From Apoda limacodes (Eukaryota; Arthropoda; Insecta; Lepidoptera; Limacodidae): a DNA stretch of 64,000 nucleotides. The translations under genes and the position numbers were made by a program. Every line of letters begins with the position of its first letter. Positions within the stretch are counted from its first letter, which is position 1. Location of the stretch: the NCBI GenBank assembly GCA_946406115.1, contig OX291545.1, forward strand, positions 30,577,153 through 30,641,152, written 5' to 3'. Below the pieces are notes generated by a model. It saw only the letters and a list, made by a program, of their open reading frames with translations, ran no database searches and was not told the DNA's origin. Below, piece by piece: positions 1 to 13,300 of this stretch.

Positions 1-3000
1 GTATCTCCTTGACATTTGTAGGAATCATCACGTACTTATTTGGTATCTGCTTTACTAGGCCTTTCTTCTACATGATCACACATGGCTGTTTGCTTCAGTT
101 TATTAAAAATTCAAACATTCATTTGTGGTAGATATAGCTCGTATTAATTGACCGCAAATATCCAATAATAGCGTATAACATCACGGAGCTATCTCCCGCG
201 TTTCCAACAATGTTACGCCACTAGGTTCATTAAACAATAGGCACTAAATATTGCATTATTGCAGAATGTCATTGCAACTGCCGCTCATTATATTTCGCCC
301 ACGGCTGCACCTTATTCGCTCCGTGCGTGGGCGCTAGGTGGGCTTTGATCTAATACCTTTCCCAGTGCCGTTTCATTCCGGACCAGTTTCGGTGCAAGAA
401 ATTTCAATCCGTCCCTTGCGCTTGTCATTCTGCGAGAGTTGAAGGAAAGTTGGTACTTTATTGTTTGTACTGTTCGTTGAGTTTGATTTACTTAATTGAG
501 CATTGAGTTTTATTGATTGGAATGTCCATTTATTGATTAGTTGATTATAGTTAATTGGAAAACGTGAATATCTAGATAATTGGGTTTTTCAAATGATACG
601 GATAGAGGTTGTGAGAAATAATTCAATTTGCGACACTGCTGTACGAATTCGGAATGTAATCCTAATAAGGAGTACTGTGAACATAATATTATTGCCATTA
701 TATGGAAGTAAAAGGAGCGTTGTTAAATCTACCAAATGAATGTACGGCAAATAGCTCTCTATTTAGAATTCAAAAGCTCGAGTTACTGAGATATGAGATT
801 AAAGAATTAGGTTTCTGAGATATAAGATTAATGATAATTGCTTCTGAGATCTGAGATGTAATAACCCAGGGTTATGTAATTGTGAGCCGAACTGTAATAA
901 GTTTTGTTAAAAAATCTTTCATTCATGAACGTTACACAATTACTTGCAAAACTTTCTCATTGACAAAGTAATCTGTTAGCTGTTGGTCTGTCACGATTTG
1001 GATAATTTAGAGTTACAATATTTTAGGGTTCCTCATAAGAAAACTTCTTCAAAGAATCATTTTTCTTTGCCTGCTGCAAATTTATGAATTTGCGTGGACT
1101 CGCGACTTTTTATTTTCGGCATGAACAGTACCCTATGTATAATCTCGGACTACTTGCATTTAATTTTAAAATACACTTTTGGCAGTTTTTGCACGTTGCT
1201 TGTACAAACAAACTGACAACACATCGTAAATCATTGAAATATCCTTTATCTATACCTATAGTTTTACAATACCTATAGATTGATAGATAGAAACCTATAC
1301 CAGTTACATACCATTAAGTAGATATTTGTCATAGATAACTTTAAAATTCCAAAATATTACTTTAATGGAACCTGATATTATAACAAATTTTGTATTTGCT
1401 TGACTATTGTTTTGTGTTGCCAGCTTATCAGTGTGTCATAATATCATATCGTTTTGCATAAATTTGCGATCCGGTCTGCGTGCTTTAGTGGTTTTAATAA
1501 TAGGTTGGCAACTCTGCACAGAGTAAGTAGGATTGCAGGAGTAGCGGAACCTGCCGCCTACCTCGGGCATTGCTCCAGCTCAGCGGCTACCCAGTACGGG
1601 GAAAGCTATGCAATGCAGTCTGCCCAGTGTCTTGTATATACGACAAATTGCAACGATCTCGGAAACCTTCTAATAGTTTACACGACACAAGTAAAGTGAA
1701 ATTGTGAATTTAAGCCTGCGCCTTAAGCTGTACGTAAATCGAACCTCTTGCATTTGATTGTGAATGGAGACTTACCTACGTTTTGTTTGTGATATACCTA
1801 TGTAGGGTAATATATAATATCTTAAATATTAAAACGAGCAATTCTTTGTCATATATATTCATGCATGTTAAATATGGAATTTTGTATTTAGATTAAAGTT
1901 TAATTTAAGTTAACGATTTATGAAAAAAAAAACCTACTGCTGTAAAAGCAGTTTTAATTGAATTGTTATTCTAATTTTCAAAATTCCTTGCCTCGAAAAC
2001 AAAAAATGGAATTGAATTCTTACACAACTTTTAGTCGTCCAAAATTGAAAACAAAAAAATTTTATGAACTAAATATATACCCATTGCTTATTACTTACGA
2101 AGATTCTCGATTTCTCGATTTGCTCAGAAAAAAAATAAGTTTGTTGTAATTTTATCTTCGGTCGCAGCAAATAGCGGTGAATAAATTTTGTGTAGATGTT
2201 AAAAAAATTGAATATATTCGAAATCGGTTACAACAACAAATCGGTTATAATGATTGAATAGCGTTAAAGCGCTTAATCTAAGTAGGTATCAATAGCGTTC
2301 ATAACAACTATCGGCTTTTACAACATAATATGTATGAACTTTTATTTCATTTGTAATTTTTTGCATATTTTTACCAATCGTGTGTTTCTAATTGTTAAAT
2401 TTCTTGCTGTGTAGCTTTTAAATATATATATATAAACACGAAAACAAGCCGAAAAATATCTATACCGGCTTCAATTATTTCAGTTTTATTCTTAACAATG
2501 CATTAATGTTTTTGTTCCCTAGTTATCTTCTAGGGGTAAACCTTTTGTGGCGTTGTTAGTTACGAACAAATATCTTCGTAATTCTCACGCTGGCTTAAAT
2601 TCCTTGTCAGCTATGTTGCACCATGAATTCTGGACATTCTACGTCAGTACTATTGACATATTCTGTAATATTCCCAGCTAAATGAGTAATTTAATTTATT
2701 AATGCAGATCTTGTTACCGACTTAAGACTCTGACAGTGCCGCCTCTGTAGGGAGATTTGCCTTCGGATCATGTAAGGAATGTAGGTCGTTTTAAAAGGAA
2801 TTGAATTTAGTGTCTGCTTTATCTGAAGCCTCGACTTACACTTATAGATCGAATAGTAAGTAAAAGCCACATCAAGGTTCAAAATTCTGTTTTTTATTTG
2901 TTTTCTTTACTGGGTTTTATTAATTGTCACCACACCATACAATCAATAGTATTTTACATACGGAGTATTGAAGCGGTTACCTTGACAGCGAGGTACGTCA

Positions 3001-4300
3001 GTACTGAGCAGTAGGTAGGTATATTAAACAAATATGTTAATTCATGCGATCAGGTCTTTGAACCCGTAGTATCGCTTGCTTTCTACCAACTGCTCAAATA
3101 CTTAAATTTAGCCTACAATCAGCTGAAAATTAAAAAAAGTAAGATTATTTATTTATTTTACAATTTAATACTACACTTAGGTACAGTTTTTACTCAATGC
3201 ATTTAGTATGTAAATTTAAGAACTAATTGGTATAAATATTTAAAAATGTGTAGGCTAAAACTAAAAACATTGACATGGGGAATACGTCGATTTCCAAGTG
3301 GTGAGCGATTAAGGAGTTGACCAGATGACACGCCTGAGAGGTAGTCGCCTTTCGGGCGTGATCCGTCCGACCAGGTTGTGAGACGAACAGAGCGCGCGGT
3401 CGACACACTTTTCCCAAAGCACAGCCTGTGGTGCCACAACAGTTTAGCATCTACCTTATTGTGGAAGAATAGATAAAAAAAATCCAGCAGCGCCATCTTA
3501 CGTCTTAGCTCTAGGGAGTCTATTCCTCCATTCCCTCCACGAAAAAAAAAAGAAACGAGTAGGGATAGCACCTGTACATTGTCTATATAAATACCTAGAA
3601 AATTTAATTTGGACTTTCTACACTAAAGTTATTAAAAAACGACAGGTGCACTGTCATTGAAATTTGCAGTTTGGCGCGTAACAAAGCCAAGAGCCCTTAA
3701 AGATTTATTACATAATAATATATTAATTATGTAGTCATTTAAAGTAAGCTAATTAAAACGCGTCTTTACCACGATAGGTTTCATTTTGTTTCCGTTATTC
3801 GGCATAGTTTGATGCACCGTGATCGCGGACGGACTGCGGAGATGTGTAGTGCAGGTAGCTAGTTACATTGGGCAGATATATCTATCTACCCTCTGTCTTG
3901 TGCGTTTGTGCTGTTCGTCACTGTTGTGGCCCGCTGCCTTGTCACGACATATAATGCTCACAGTGTCACTACGCAAACTCGAAGTCAGATGTAATTTTCG
4001 ATTATTACTTAATTCGATCACTTTATTCCATATGTTTGACAACTTGAAACCGTCTTCTAGATTGAAATTTTGTTTATATTTGCGATTTTAAATCGACTCA
4101 CGAACCATTCTAGGTATATTGTGTCGCTCCGTAGATAATACTTTCGGTGTAATTCTATCCAGTGATTGGGGCCGGAATCAAGTAAATGCTCCTCTATAGC
4201 TTACTTCTTACGTTAGTTATGTTTGAGTGTTCCTTGGCACGAGTAGCAATGGAACGCTTCGTGTGTCCAATTTACGAAATCCCACAGCTACAGTCAACAT
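1..4300. other. AT-rich stretch, no supported gene
   Basis: I see no exon with a recognisable protein family. Open frames are short and AT-driven. The longest, on the minus strand at 3203-3571, has no familiar motif. A moderately GC-rich patch at about 1490-1640 and another at 3290-3430 stand out in composition but match no family I can name. They may be old repeat pieces or non-coding exons. Confidence 0.5.
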
Positions 4301-4319
4301 TGTACACACCGGGAGACTG

Positions 4320-5260
4320 AAGTGATCATTTATCCTTCGGCGATCTCATACGATATGGATATCTTGTCACAGTAGTAAACACGGTCCTTTCCGGCGAGCA
4401 GCACTCCACCCCACCCGGTATCGTAGGCGCGATCTCGTCGAACCAACTTGTACCCTGTCGGGACAACTTCACTGTCACGTACACTACTTAACAAAAATGT
4501 TTCTGTAATGGCATATACGTCCGCTGACAAATGTTATTTTTTTTTTTAACTTATTTAATTTTGAACGTTACCCTCTTACGACAGAGCAATGTTTGAATCT
4601 AGTTTTGCTCTTTTTTTTTGGTAGGCGTACGAAATCCATTACGCCAATATTTTATACAAATTTGTTGCGGCTAGCGCTCGCCTGATAGGTACTTATATAC
4701 ATTTTTTATTAGGACACCAAGCTTGAAGGATGAATAATTCCCTCTAGATTTAAGTTTTGCGACCACACCACTGTTGTCTGGACATATTGTTCGTAGATGT
4801 TCTGCAATGTTTTTAAAGATGATAATGGATCTCACGTAGAGTAAATGCAAAATAGATTTACGTTCGGCAGCCTGCAGACCCATCGATCCAGGAACCGCTG
4901 CACCCTTGAGTGCTACAGGCGCGAGTCGCTTAGTTTGTTTTCGGCGACGTACTTCGGCCCAAGCATTATCAAGCCAACCAACCAAGCATTTTGTTCGTTG
5001 TTAATTGCTGGCTCAGTGGGTTCGTCGGCAGCAGCCAATGTTCGTGTAGACGGCGCGCTAGGTACTCTAGTAGGGGTTACCGTATCAACTCGTTGTACGG
5101 CAGCTGGTGACGAGGCGCTCAGCTGTCGATTACGCTTTGATGTAGTTACCGGGGCTGTAGCAGTAGGTGTCCGCTGTTTCCTTGTGTACCCTACACGAAC
5201 TTGTCGCTTCGGCTGGTTACTCATACTGCCCTCTTGTGGGTTTTCACACAACACTACCGT
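4320..5260 (-). mobile_element. Degenerate non-LTR retrotransposon fragment (ORF1 plus start of endonuclease)
   Basis: Reading the minus strand, 5254-4671 holds a basic, Pro/Ser/Thr-rich gag-like ORF1 in two overlapping frames, so at least one frameshift is present. After about 140 bp, 4530-4330 encodes the start of an apurinic-endonuclease-like domain: a 'TETFLLSSVRDSE' stretch, then 'GYKLVRRDR' and 'GGVLLAGKD', the usual order in R1/Jockey-type ORF2 proteins. The rest of the endonuclease and the whole reverse transcriptase are missing, so this is a broken copy. Clade is uncertain. Confidence 0.72.
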
Positions 5261-5299
5261 CCGTTTATCATCACAAACACTTGACGTATGGATAAACTG

Positions 5300-6400
5300 A
5301 TTAATTAAATGGTTTTGCTCACTTGCTTTCTGTCGCCGAACCTAGATATTTTCAACGAATTGAACATAAAGGTAAAAAAGAATTTGTTTCATCCCTTTGA
5401 GCCCGAGTCTAAACAAGGAGTGACTTCAATTGCCTAACAGACGCATTATCTCTGGCGTCGAGGTCAAATCATCTGTACTTACATTTTAAACCAATAACTT
5501 ACCTTTTTTTTAACATTTAGTTAAGCAGTTTGATTTTTATGAGTATATATTTCTTGACCTTCATTAAATATGTTTTGTACCTACTGCAAAGCTTGTGCGC
5601 CGTAATTGTACACGTAGTAGTGTCGATGACTTAGCGGAATTGTCATACATTTATAATATTATGCGATTGGACTCGAACCCGCATTCATAGTAGGTACTAC
5701 GAAGTCTACAGAAATGCGGTCGTTAATTGAACCTACAGAAAAAAACGTTGCTATAATTTTATGACATTTTCCTAGTCTTATTGTTATCCATCTTGAACAA
5801 ATAAAAATCTGTCCAAATTATCTGAGACTTAAAAACTTATCAGCAGAGATTTACGAGGCTTACGTATCTAATAGGTTTATTTGCCTTTCAGCTGATAATG
5901 AACTTGGCAAGAGGAGCACGTCTGTGTTGTTTGCATAACGTATTACGATTGACGTGAGAGGTACGATCTTTGGCACGGGTTTACACGTGGTGATAACTAA
6001 TGTTGCTCTTGGTACATTGTGTTACAAATATTGATTACCTTGTTTATCTATATAAAGTAAGAAAGTATCAGGTTCTTCCAGAAAGAAGTTATTTGTTTTT
6101 TAAAGGTTCGGCAACGCGCAAGTAATGCCCCAGGTGTTACGAGTGCATCAGGCGGGCCGCAAGCTTGTTTGCAAACTTATTGGTATAAAAAAAAGTATTA
6201 TTGGTACATTTGTCTCAGCCATTGTACTATACGTCCCCAATATAGGAGGCCATAGGTAATGGTCCACTACGCTGACCCAGTTCGGATTGGCAGATGTTGT
6301 CTAGTTGGTATAAATCACTGTCCAGAGTTTTTAAGTCACTCAAAGTATTGGATTTGGCTTAACGATTACTGTCATATTATAACACAACTAGAACTAATTG
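5300..6400. other. Non-coding stretch with one LINE-tail fragment
   Basis: No exon is visible. The only recognisable piece is the truncated LINE tail at 6100-6195, listed separately. Confidence 0.45.
6100..6195 (+). repeat. Truncated LINE 3'-tail repeat
   Basis: This matches the tail attached to the reverse-transcriptase fragment at 36165-36290: 'ggttcggcaacgcgc', 'atgccccaggtgtt', then 'catcaggcgggccgcaagct'. Other copies lie at about 22590, 27180, 29100, 33245 and 35575. Confidence 0.7.
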
Positions 6401-6411
6401 CCTTCCGGGTG

Positions 6412-6629
6412 GACCTGCATTTATCTATTGGTAAAGATATGGGCAGCTAAGCAAACTCAGGCGTGGTCAGTAAGTACGTCGTGGATTGATGGCAGAAGCA
6501 CATTCTGGTCCTGATGATTCGGCGATCAGAAAGAATGTGCCACTGCCATCCACGACCAGGTATCTATCTACCGACCACGCCTGAATTAGCTTGGCTGCGC
6601 ATATCTTTTCCAATAGATAAATGCAGGTC
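6412..6629. repeat. 218-bp inverted repeat (long hairpin)
   Basis: The two arms, each about 100 bp, are near-complementary. The outer 20 bases are identical ('gacctgcatttatctattgg' against the complement of the right end), and the arms stay paired through 'caggcgtggtc', 'ggatggcag'-type and 'gcacattct' blocks to a small loop near 6516-6524. By eye the arms are about 85% identical. It could be a foldback/MITE element or a hairpin-RNA locus. No target duplication is clear. Confidence 0.85.
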
Positions 6630-7084
6630 GGACGCAAGCTCTTTATTAGATCAGTTACGCTGAGGAATTATGTAACAGATAAATTTAACCTTTTGCGGTT
6701 GTTATCATTATATTGGCGGACTTGTGAACATTTGCTGAAATATCGAGAACTATTAAATGTCGGACTGACTGATAAAGTAGGTACAAAATTCTATAAATAG
6801 ATTTAGCACAGCGCTTAGATGCGATGCGACCTATCATAGTGTGCGCTGACCTTAAAACTTTGTGATTTGTTTATCGAACGCTCCTCTGGATCGCCTTCGA
6901 CTGACACTGCCTTACACTTCCTATTGCTGTCTATTTGTCTTTTTGTCTATAACTATACTAAAAAGCTGAATTCCTTAATACCAAATAAAAATAACTATAA
7001 AATTTATTTGTTACATATATCTAAAGTAATTTTTAGCATAATAACGCTTTAAAACTTTTAATTTTAGAATTTAACGCTTATATC

Positions 7085-7330
7085 ATTTTGGAGTTACATT
7101 TTAGTCAATGCTAGATAACAATAAATTCTAATTAACCCGACATTCATTACAACCAAGTTCATTACAAGTTTAAAAAAAATTACACAAATGATAAAGGAAT
7201 AGTCACTTTTAGATAATACACTAGACAAGTAAGCTTTATAACATAAATTTTCTTCAATCCTTCAGATGCTAATTTTGCCACGAAATTTGCAAAAAAACGG
7301 CGAATTTACGTTATCTAGCCTATACATATC
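7085..7330 (+). repeat. Interspersed repeat, copy 1 of 3
   Basis: The segment contains 'gtcaatgctagataacaa', a 'cactagacaagtaag' block, and the ending 'cttcaatccttcagatgct ... aacggcgaatttacg'. The same order recurs at about 50940-51200, and the ending again at 54920-54980. It is non-coding and the class is unknown. Confidence 0.65.
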
Positions 7331-7384
7331 TTATAGCCTTAATATAGTTGACAAGTACTAAAACGTTTTATAAAATACTTAGTT

Positions 7385-7570
7385 TGGTAAAGAGAAAAAA
7401 AACTGGTTGCCTGTAAAGTCGGTATACGGGCGAAAGTTTTACGTGACAATGATTTTATGTCTGTCTCTCTCGCTCTTAGGCGGGCGCGTGCCTCTCACTC
7501 GCTCTCATTGTGAGCGCATAACGTGAGCGGAGCGTAACGCAGTTTCTTGAAGTGTCACCCGGCAAACCAA
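7385..7570 (+). repeat. GC-richer interspersed repeat
   Basis: A compact block runs from 'actggttgcctgtaaagt' through 'ctctcactcgctctcattg' to 'gtcacccggcaaaccaa'. It is much more GC-rich than its flanks and resembles a widespread lepidopteran dispersed repeat. That recognition is from memory, and only one copy is in this window. Confidence 0.55.
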
Positions 7571-7599
7571 TTTATAAGACGTTGTCACGTCAAAAAACA

Positions 7600-10000
7600 T
7601 CTCTATAAATAACTTATTTATTTATATTATCATGAAAACAATTTAAAAACAGAATAAAATATAATAATGGACATGTGTATACCTACACAACTTTGTTAAC
7701 AGTAACTTTGCTAACTTATTTATATTACTAAATGTTTCAATACATATTGTATACTTGTAAGTTGATTAACCAACTATTGTATTAACACTTGAAATGTGTT
7801 TTTTTGCCGGCTCTTGTTGGCAGGATTTAACATTGTTAAATAAATTTGATTGACAAATCAAAAGTGTACTCAGAAACATACTTGAATAAATATGATTTGA
7901 TTTGATAATCGATTTATTATAAAGAGGAGCTGTATTTGTTTGTTTGTCGCTTCACAACTTTGTAACATATTTTTTGAAAACTTTCACTTTACACTACACG
8001 TAAGTTCACTATCCATACATACCACAGAAAATAGCTGAAGTAAAAAACAAAATATCTACATTAATTTAATACGTGTTTATTTAAGTGTATAAGATATTTT
8101 GGATTTTCTTTCCATACAAAGTGTTTAAATTAATTAACACAAACAATACAAAACATTCTAAAAATAACTTTTTTTTTGTCATTTGTTATATTTTAAAATA
8201 CGTTTTGTACGAAGAGGGTGTTAAAAATACCTAATGACGGCGGCGCTTGTGGACCAGTGATAAACGCCATATATATAATTTTTTCTGAAGTCTTTTTTCT
8301 GAAGATTAGGTTATTTAAACAGAGAAGCTGAAATCATACAAAAATGGTTTTTGTTAAACATCTTACAACCACAGCCTAAATAATGTCGTTTAGTTTTTTA
8401 GTCATCTAAGATGTCTAGAAAGAGCAATCGTGAGGTAGTTAGTGTGTGCAGCAAAACGGGGTGCGAGTGCACCTGACTACCATATATTGTCACATATGGC
8501 TAGTCGGGTGGTGTCCAGCCAGTAATACATTTGGTCGTGACTGTCTCGATGTTGTGACCACAGAACTAGGATTTTTTCGCTACGCTCATGTCTATGGTTG
8601 TGTGATATAAATGACACAACTTTAGGTTAAAACCTTATAAATGCTACTATAGATAGCAGCAGCGTTATCTTTTACACTGATCCTCGTCTTTTCTAATTTA
8701 TTTAACAAGTGTTGCCATAGGTTACATTATTTGTTTTTCAAGTATTCATCATTATTTTAAAACAATGTTACCTGCGTAAATTTGATACCTACTAATTATC
8801 AATTATAAACTTTAGAAGTTAGATTTAAACTTACGTATCATAATTTAATACTGTACCCACATAAATTAGCAATATGAAATCTAAAAATAAATCCAATCTA
8901 TTTATTCATTATTAAACTATAATTATGCACACTAATTAGTGTTTTCGTTGGAAACAAACCATATTTTTTACGCTAATCGACTCATTATACCTAATAGTCT
9001 CGAAACAATATTCGCTTGCGAGAAAATAAATCGATTACATAACGCGATGCATGAAGAGAGAGTATTTAAAATCTTAATTAAGTTGTTTGTTCCGTTACAA
9101 GATAACCATTTATATTTTAATATTGACCAACATCATCATAATCGACTAGAGCCCACCGCTGGACACAAGCTACCGCCGTAGATTTCCGAAGGTCAGAGCC
9201 GCTTCGATTCAGGTTGGCAATCCACCAAATGGGAAGCCGTCTGACTTTACCTTGTCCGGCTCACGGTGTCTTCTGCTAAATCTTTGTTGCTCATAATCCA
9301 TGAATTCTACGAGCTATGTGGCCTGATCATTGCCATTTGACGCCACTAATCTTTTTTTACGTATATTCTCATTTCCAACCGTAGCTCTTTCTATATTCTG
9401 CTATGCGAGTTTTGACTGTTGTGTAAGGCCAACAGCCACACCCGCACTATCTACATTATTTGGGAGACATGTCTATCTATCTGTTGACACAGCTTCCCTA
9501 CCAGTATTGTTGATACAGTTGTCGCCATTGACGCAAAAAGCCTAGGATGACAAATACGTAATGTAAACAAAAGAGTAGCCAAACATATACCTACCATGTT
9601 GATTACTCTTTGTGATACCTAACACAAATATTTTGTTTTTAGTCACATTGAAGATTAATGAGAATGTCTTTCAACTTATCACATTGTGTTCAGTAAGCGA
9701 GGTGTGAAATCGTTTTGATTCTTATTTTTATTAATTGCTGATATTTTCTAGATTTTAGAAAAAAAAGGTTGAATATGTGCTTAATGCGTCCACCGAAAAG
9801 TATGTGCCGTATATTTTAGTTGGTGCTGTAGTCTGACTGCTAAGCAAGCTGTGACTGCTGAACAAACTGTGACTGTTAACCGTGTGCCGAATACATTACA
9901 ATTGAATCGCTACATCAATTCGCAACAACTTTGACGTCAGTTATAGTTAAACTTATACGAAAGAACATTTTGCTCCCATTTTGAAATATTTGAATTAACG
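7600..10000. other. Non-coding region upstream of SUCO
   Basis: No exon is recognisable. The segment holds AT-rich sequence, a LINE-like tail near 7795-7910, a SINE-like scrap at 8410-8450 ('gagcaatcgtgaggtag', also seen at 28031) and a repeat fragment at 9120-9265. The last 200 bp before SUCO become GC-rich and presumably include its promoter and 5' UTR. Confidence 0.45.
9120..9265 (+). repeat. LINE-tail-like fragment
   Basis: A 'catcatcataatcgac ... cccaccgctggacacaagc' block followed by 'ggttggcaatccaccaaatg' resembles the 3' tails of lepidopteran RTE-type LINEs. It is short, decayed and without coding sequence. Confidence 0.45.
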
Positions 10001-10215
10001 AATGAAAATTTACGTTTAATATATTTTGACTGTTTTAAAAGTTTTGACCGAAGATTTAAGAACTGTGGTAACTTGAAAGTTTCTGTGTTTTTGTAAATGC
10101 TTTTATGCGTTTGAAGTGCGTAAAGGAATAGTTAGGTGGGTAGTGTTGGTGCTTAGGGGGTAGTGTCGGGATAGGGTCGGTGTGTGGAGGCCAATGCGCT
10201 GGCGGGGGCCGCGCC

Positions 10216-10307
10216 ATGTCGCCGGCGCGCGCGCTGCTGGCGGCGCTGCTGGTCTGCCAGCTGCTTTCCTACGGTGGCCACCAAGGACTCACCAAGATAT
10301 TTTACAC
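10216..10307 (+). CDS. SUCO: SUCO exon 1 (signal peptide)
   Basis: 92 bp encode 30 residues plus two bases of codon 31, with donor GTAAGA. The GC content of the first half is far above that of later exons. The phase fits the acceptor at 14609/14610 exactly. The start is the first ATG of the exon and opens a clear signal peptide. Confidence 0.88.
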
Positions 10308-13300
10308 GTAAGAAATTAGATATTTGTATCTACTCCGGTGACGTAATGTAACCAATTATAAAGTATCAAAGAAACTGGGTCACACTACCGCTACCTACTA
10401 CCACCATGAAGAAAATTATTGAAAAGGATACTAATGAGAAAGGCTAAGTCACTCCCCACCGGTACACCGATAGACATTGATATTGCTTTATATGCAAATG
10501 AAACAGAATTTTCTGTTCTGTCAATTATATTATTTTTTTCATTTAAATATCTTTTAAATTTAAATGTATTTTGATAAGGTTGGCCAACTTTATAAAAAGG
10601 TTTATACTATACACACCGGCACAATTAGTGGAACAGAAAAAAAAGTGAGACTATGAGATAATAACGCATATATTTGACGAAATCATTCAGATTGTTGGGG
10701 GGTGGCATTCTGGATTTAACCCTTCTTTTTAGCAAGTCCCAGACATCCAAGACGGATTCATATCGGGGGAATTTGCTGGCCACTGCATCACCGGTATACC
10801 TACGTGGCTCAGATATGCCTATACCGATTGTGCACTATGAGCACGAGCATTATCTTGCATTAGAATAAAGTCGTCACCAATAAATGGGGCAAATGGTACA
10901 ACATGTTCTTCTAAAATGTCTCTGATGTATCGATCTGCTGTCATGGTCCCTCCTGTGACTATCACTAACTCCGTGCGAGCTCCCAAACATATCCCTCCCC
11001 AAACCATAATCGAGCCGCCACCATAAGCCACTGTGTGTTCAAAATTAGACTGTATGTGGCGTTCTCCTTTGCGTCTCCATATTCGCTGTCTCCCATCGAT
11101 CTGTTTTAAAAGAACTCTGCACTCATTAGTAAAGAGAACCTGCTGCCATTCGTTCAAATCTTTTTTTTGTGTTCCGCTAATTGTGCCGGTGTGTATATTA
11201 TAAGTCGTTTATTGTTACCATGGGAATTAAAAATTTAGGCAAACATTATTTTGATGACATTTCGAACTTCAACATACCTATTATATATATATATTACAAC
11301 AAAGTAATAAAAATTGATTGTACCTAAAAGATAAAAAGTTAATGATACAAATTTATCGTTCCTAAACTAAAATATAATTGGAAATTATGCTGCATATATA
11401 TCTAATAACAATTGCTAATGAGTGCAATATGTCGTTAATGTCATTTTTTTATGTTCTGTTACATAATACATAGCTATCATTAGCTTTAAATTGCATTAAA
11501 TTTTGACAATATTCCTCAATTAAATAATATCTATTAGGTTTTTAAAGTGCTAGGTACATTTTTTAGCCTTTTGTTTCTTCATGGTTCTTATGACATTTTT
11601 CTCTTATTTTTAAAATAACGATAATAATTTGGTTACATAACAAAAGTGATGTTGCTTTAGGTATAGACATTGCACTTATTCAGATGACTGCTTTAAGAAT
11701 AAGTAACCAGCTTCGCTAAGTACCACTTTGACACTTCTGCCTATCTTATTGTGGTGTGACTCTGGAGCTTAGGTATCTACTACAAAATGGAGTATTCGAA
11801 TCTCTAGATTTTCAACGTAATATGAATTCAAAATCCTTTTTTGAGTAGATGGATCTAATACTGTATAGGTCGTTAGAATGTATATAAACTAAGCAAGTAC
11901 CTACGTGCCGGGCCCACATAGGTTTTATACTCCCAATTTCAGTTCAAGGTTTAATAAAAATGATTTTTTTACACTACTTTTGCAACTTACTGGTTGAGTC
12001 ATTATTGAACATTTTATACTTTAGTTTTCTTATGTATACAGATATATTAATGTCTTATATTTATTAACTTAATTAAAATTAAAAAATTAACTTAAAAATA
12101 TACATTGTGACATCACTTTTCAGCTTTTCGAATACTCGTAGAATCTTTCATTTTACACACCACGCTTACCTTGTGTCAAATGGAAACCAAGGTTCTAATG
12201 AAAACAATAAATAGCAATGATTTAATTATCTCAATTATAATTAAAAAATATTTCACTCAGTATAGAAAGAGACTAGAATGAGTGCAATGTGTAATTGCAA
12301 ATATGAATAAATTTTTTGTTAAGTATCCATAAAAATTGTCATTATTTTCAAATTGACATCACATTAGGGTTTTACAACTCTGATAGTAAATAGACGCCCT
12401 CGCAACCTATTCGGTAGTGTGGCCGGCTGCTGTAACAGGGTGTGGGTTGTCTGGGTTTTAAAATACAAGCTTTGCTTAGTTTGGGACCAGATGGCGCTGC
12501 GTGATATGTCCAAATTTATTATTATTATTATTTGTCAACACTACGTCTGAAGATCCCCCCTATATAGGCGTAAAATATAGCTCACACTCACCATACCAGC
12601 TTTCACCTTGGTAAAGCTAATGTTTACCTCGCGAATAATTACAATCACACAACATAACTAACCAGACCAATATAATCCCGGTAATCCAACTATTTAGAAG
12701 TTCGCATCTGTCTTACAAGCTATTACCGAGATCTAATTGGAGGCTTACTCTACTCGATACAACGAACTATGAAATTATGACAATTGACAAAGATCGAGAC
12801 ACCATAAGTACTACAAATCATCAACAGTGTGTGATTTGCTCTTTGATAGGAAGTCTACTACCTCCTCATCAAAGCTCGTGTATTGGTGTAAGTTCCCTTC
12901 AAATCGCATTTAAGAAAATTCTATTGTATTTTTGAAATCAGTCAAATAGTAAAATAAATTGAGATACAATTTTAAAAAGAACCACGCTCTCCCCAAAATA
13001 TTATAAATATTTCCCTAATTGTTGGTCTATCAGAACTAACGACCAGACAAATCATATGTGTTCCTACTTCGCTAATTTTCAAACCAAAAAAATATAAAAA
13101 ATTACGCGATATTGCTAAATTATTAACTTTAATTGTAGCTAACACAAAACTTGGTTAACGCAAAACACCGCTACATTTATAACTGTTTATTCTCATGGTT
13201 TGACTTTAAAATACTATTATGAATATAGTTCACACTCACAATGCCAGTTCTCACTTTGATATAGCTAGTACTCACCAGAAGTTCACATCTGCTTTACAAG

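Noticed and set aside
3203..3571. 122-codon minus-strand open frame
   Set aside because: It has no recognisable domain and starts in a poly-purine tract; a second overlapping frame in the same place is equally open. I left it as unassigned.
4845..5300. 151-codon plus-strand open frame
   Set aside because: It is the antisense shadow of the LINE ORF1 fragment on the minus strand and has no family features of its own.
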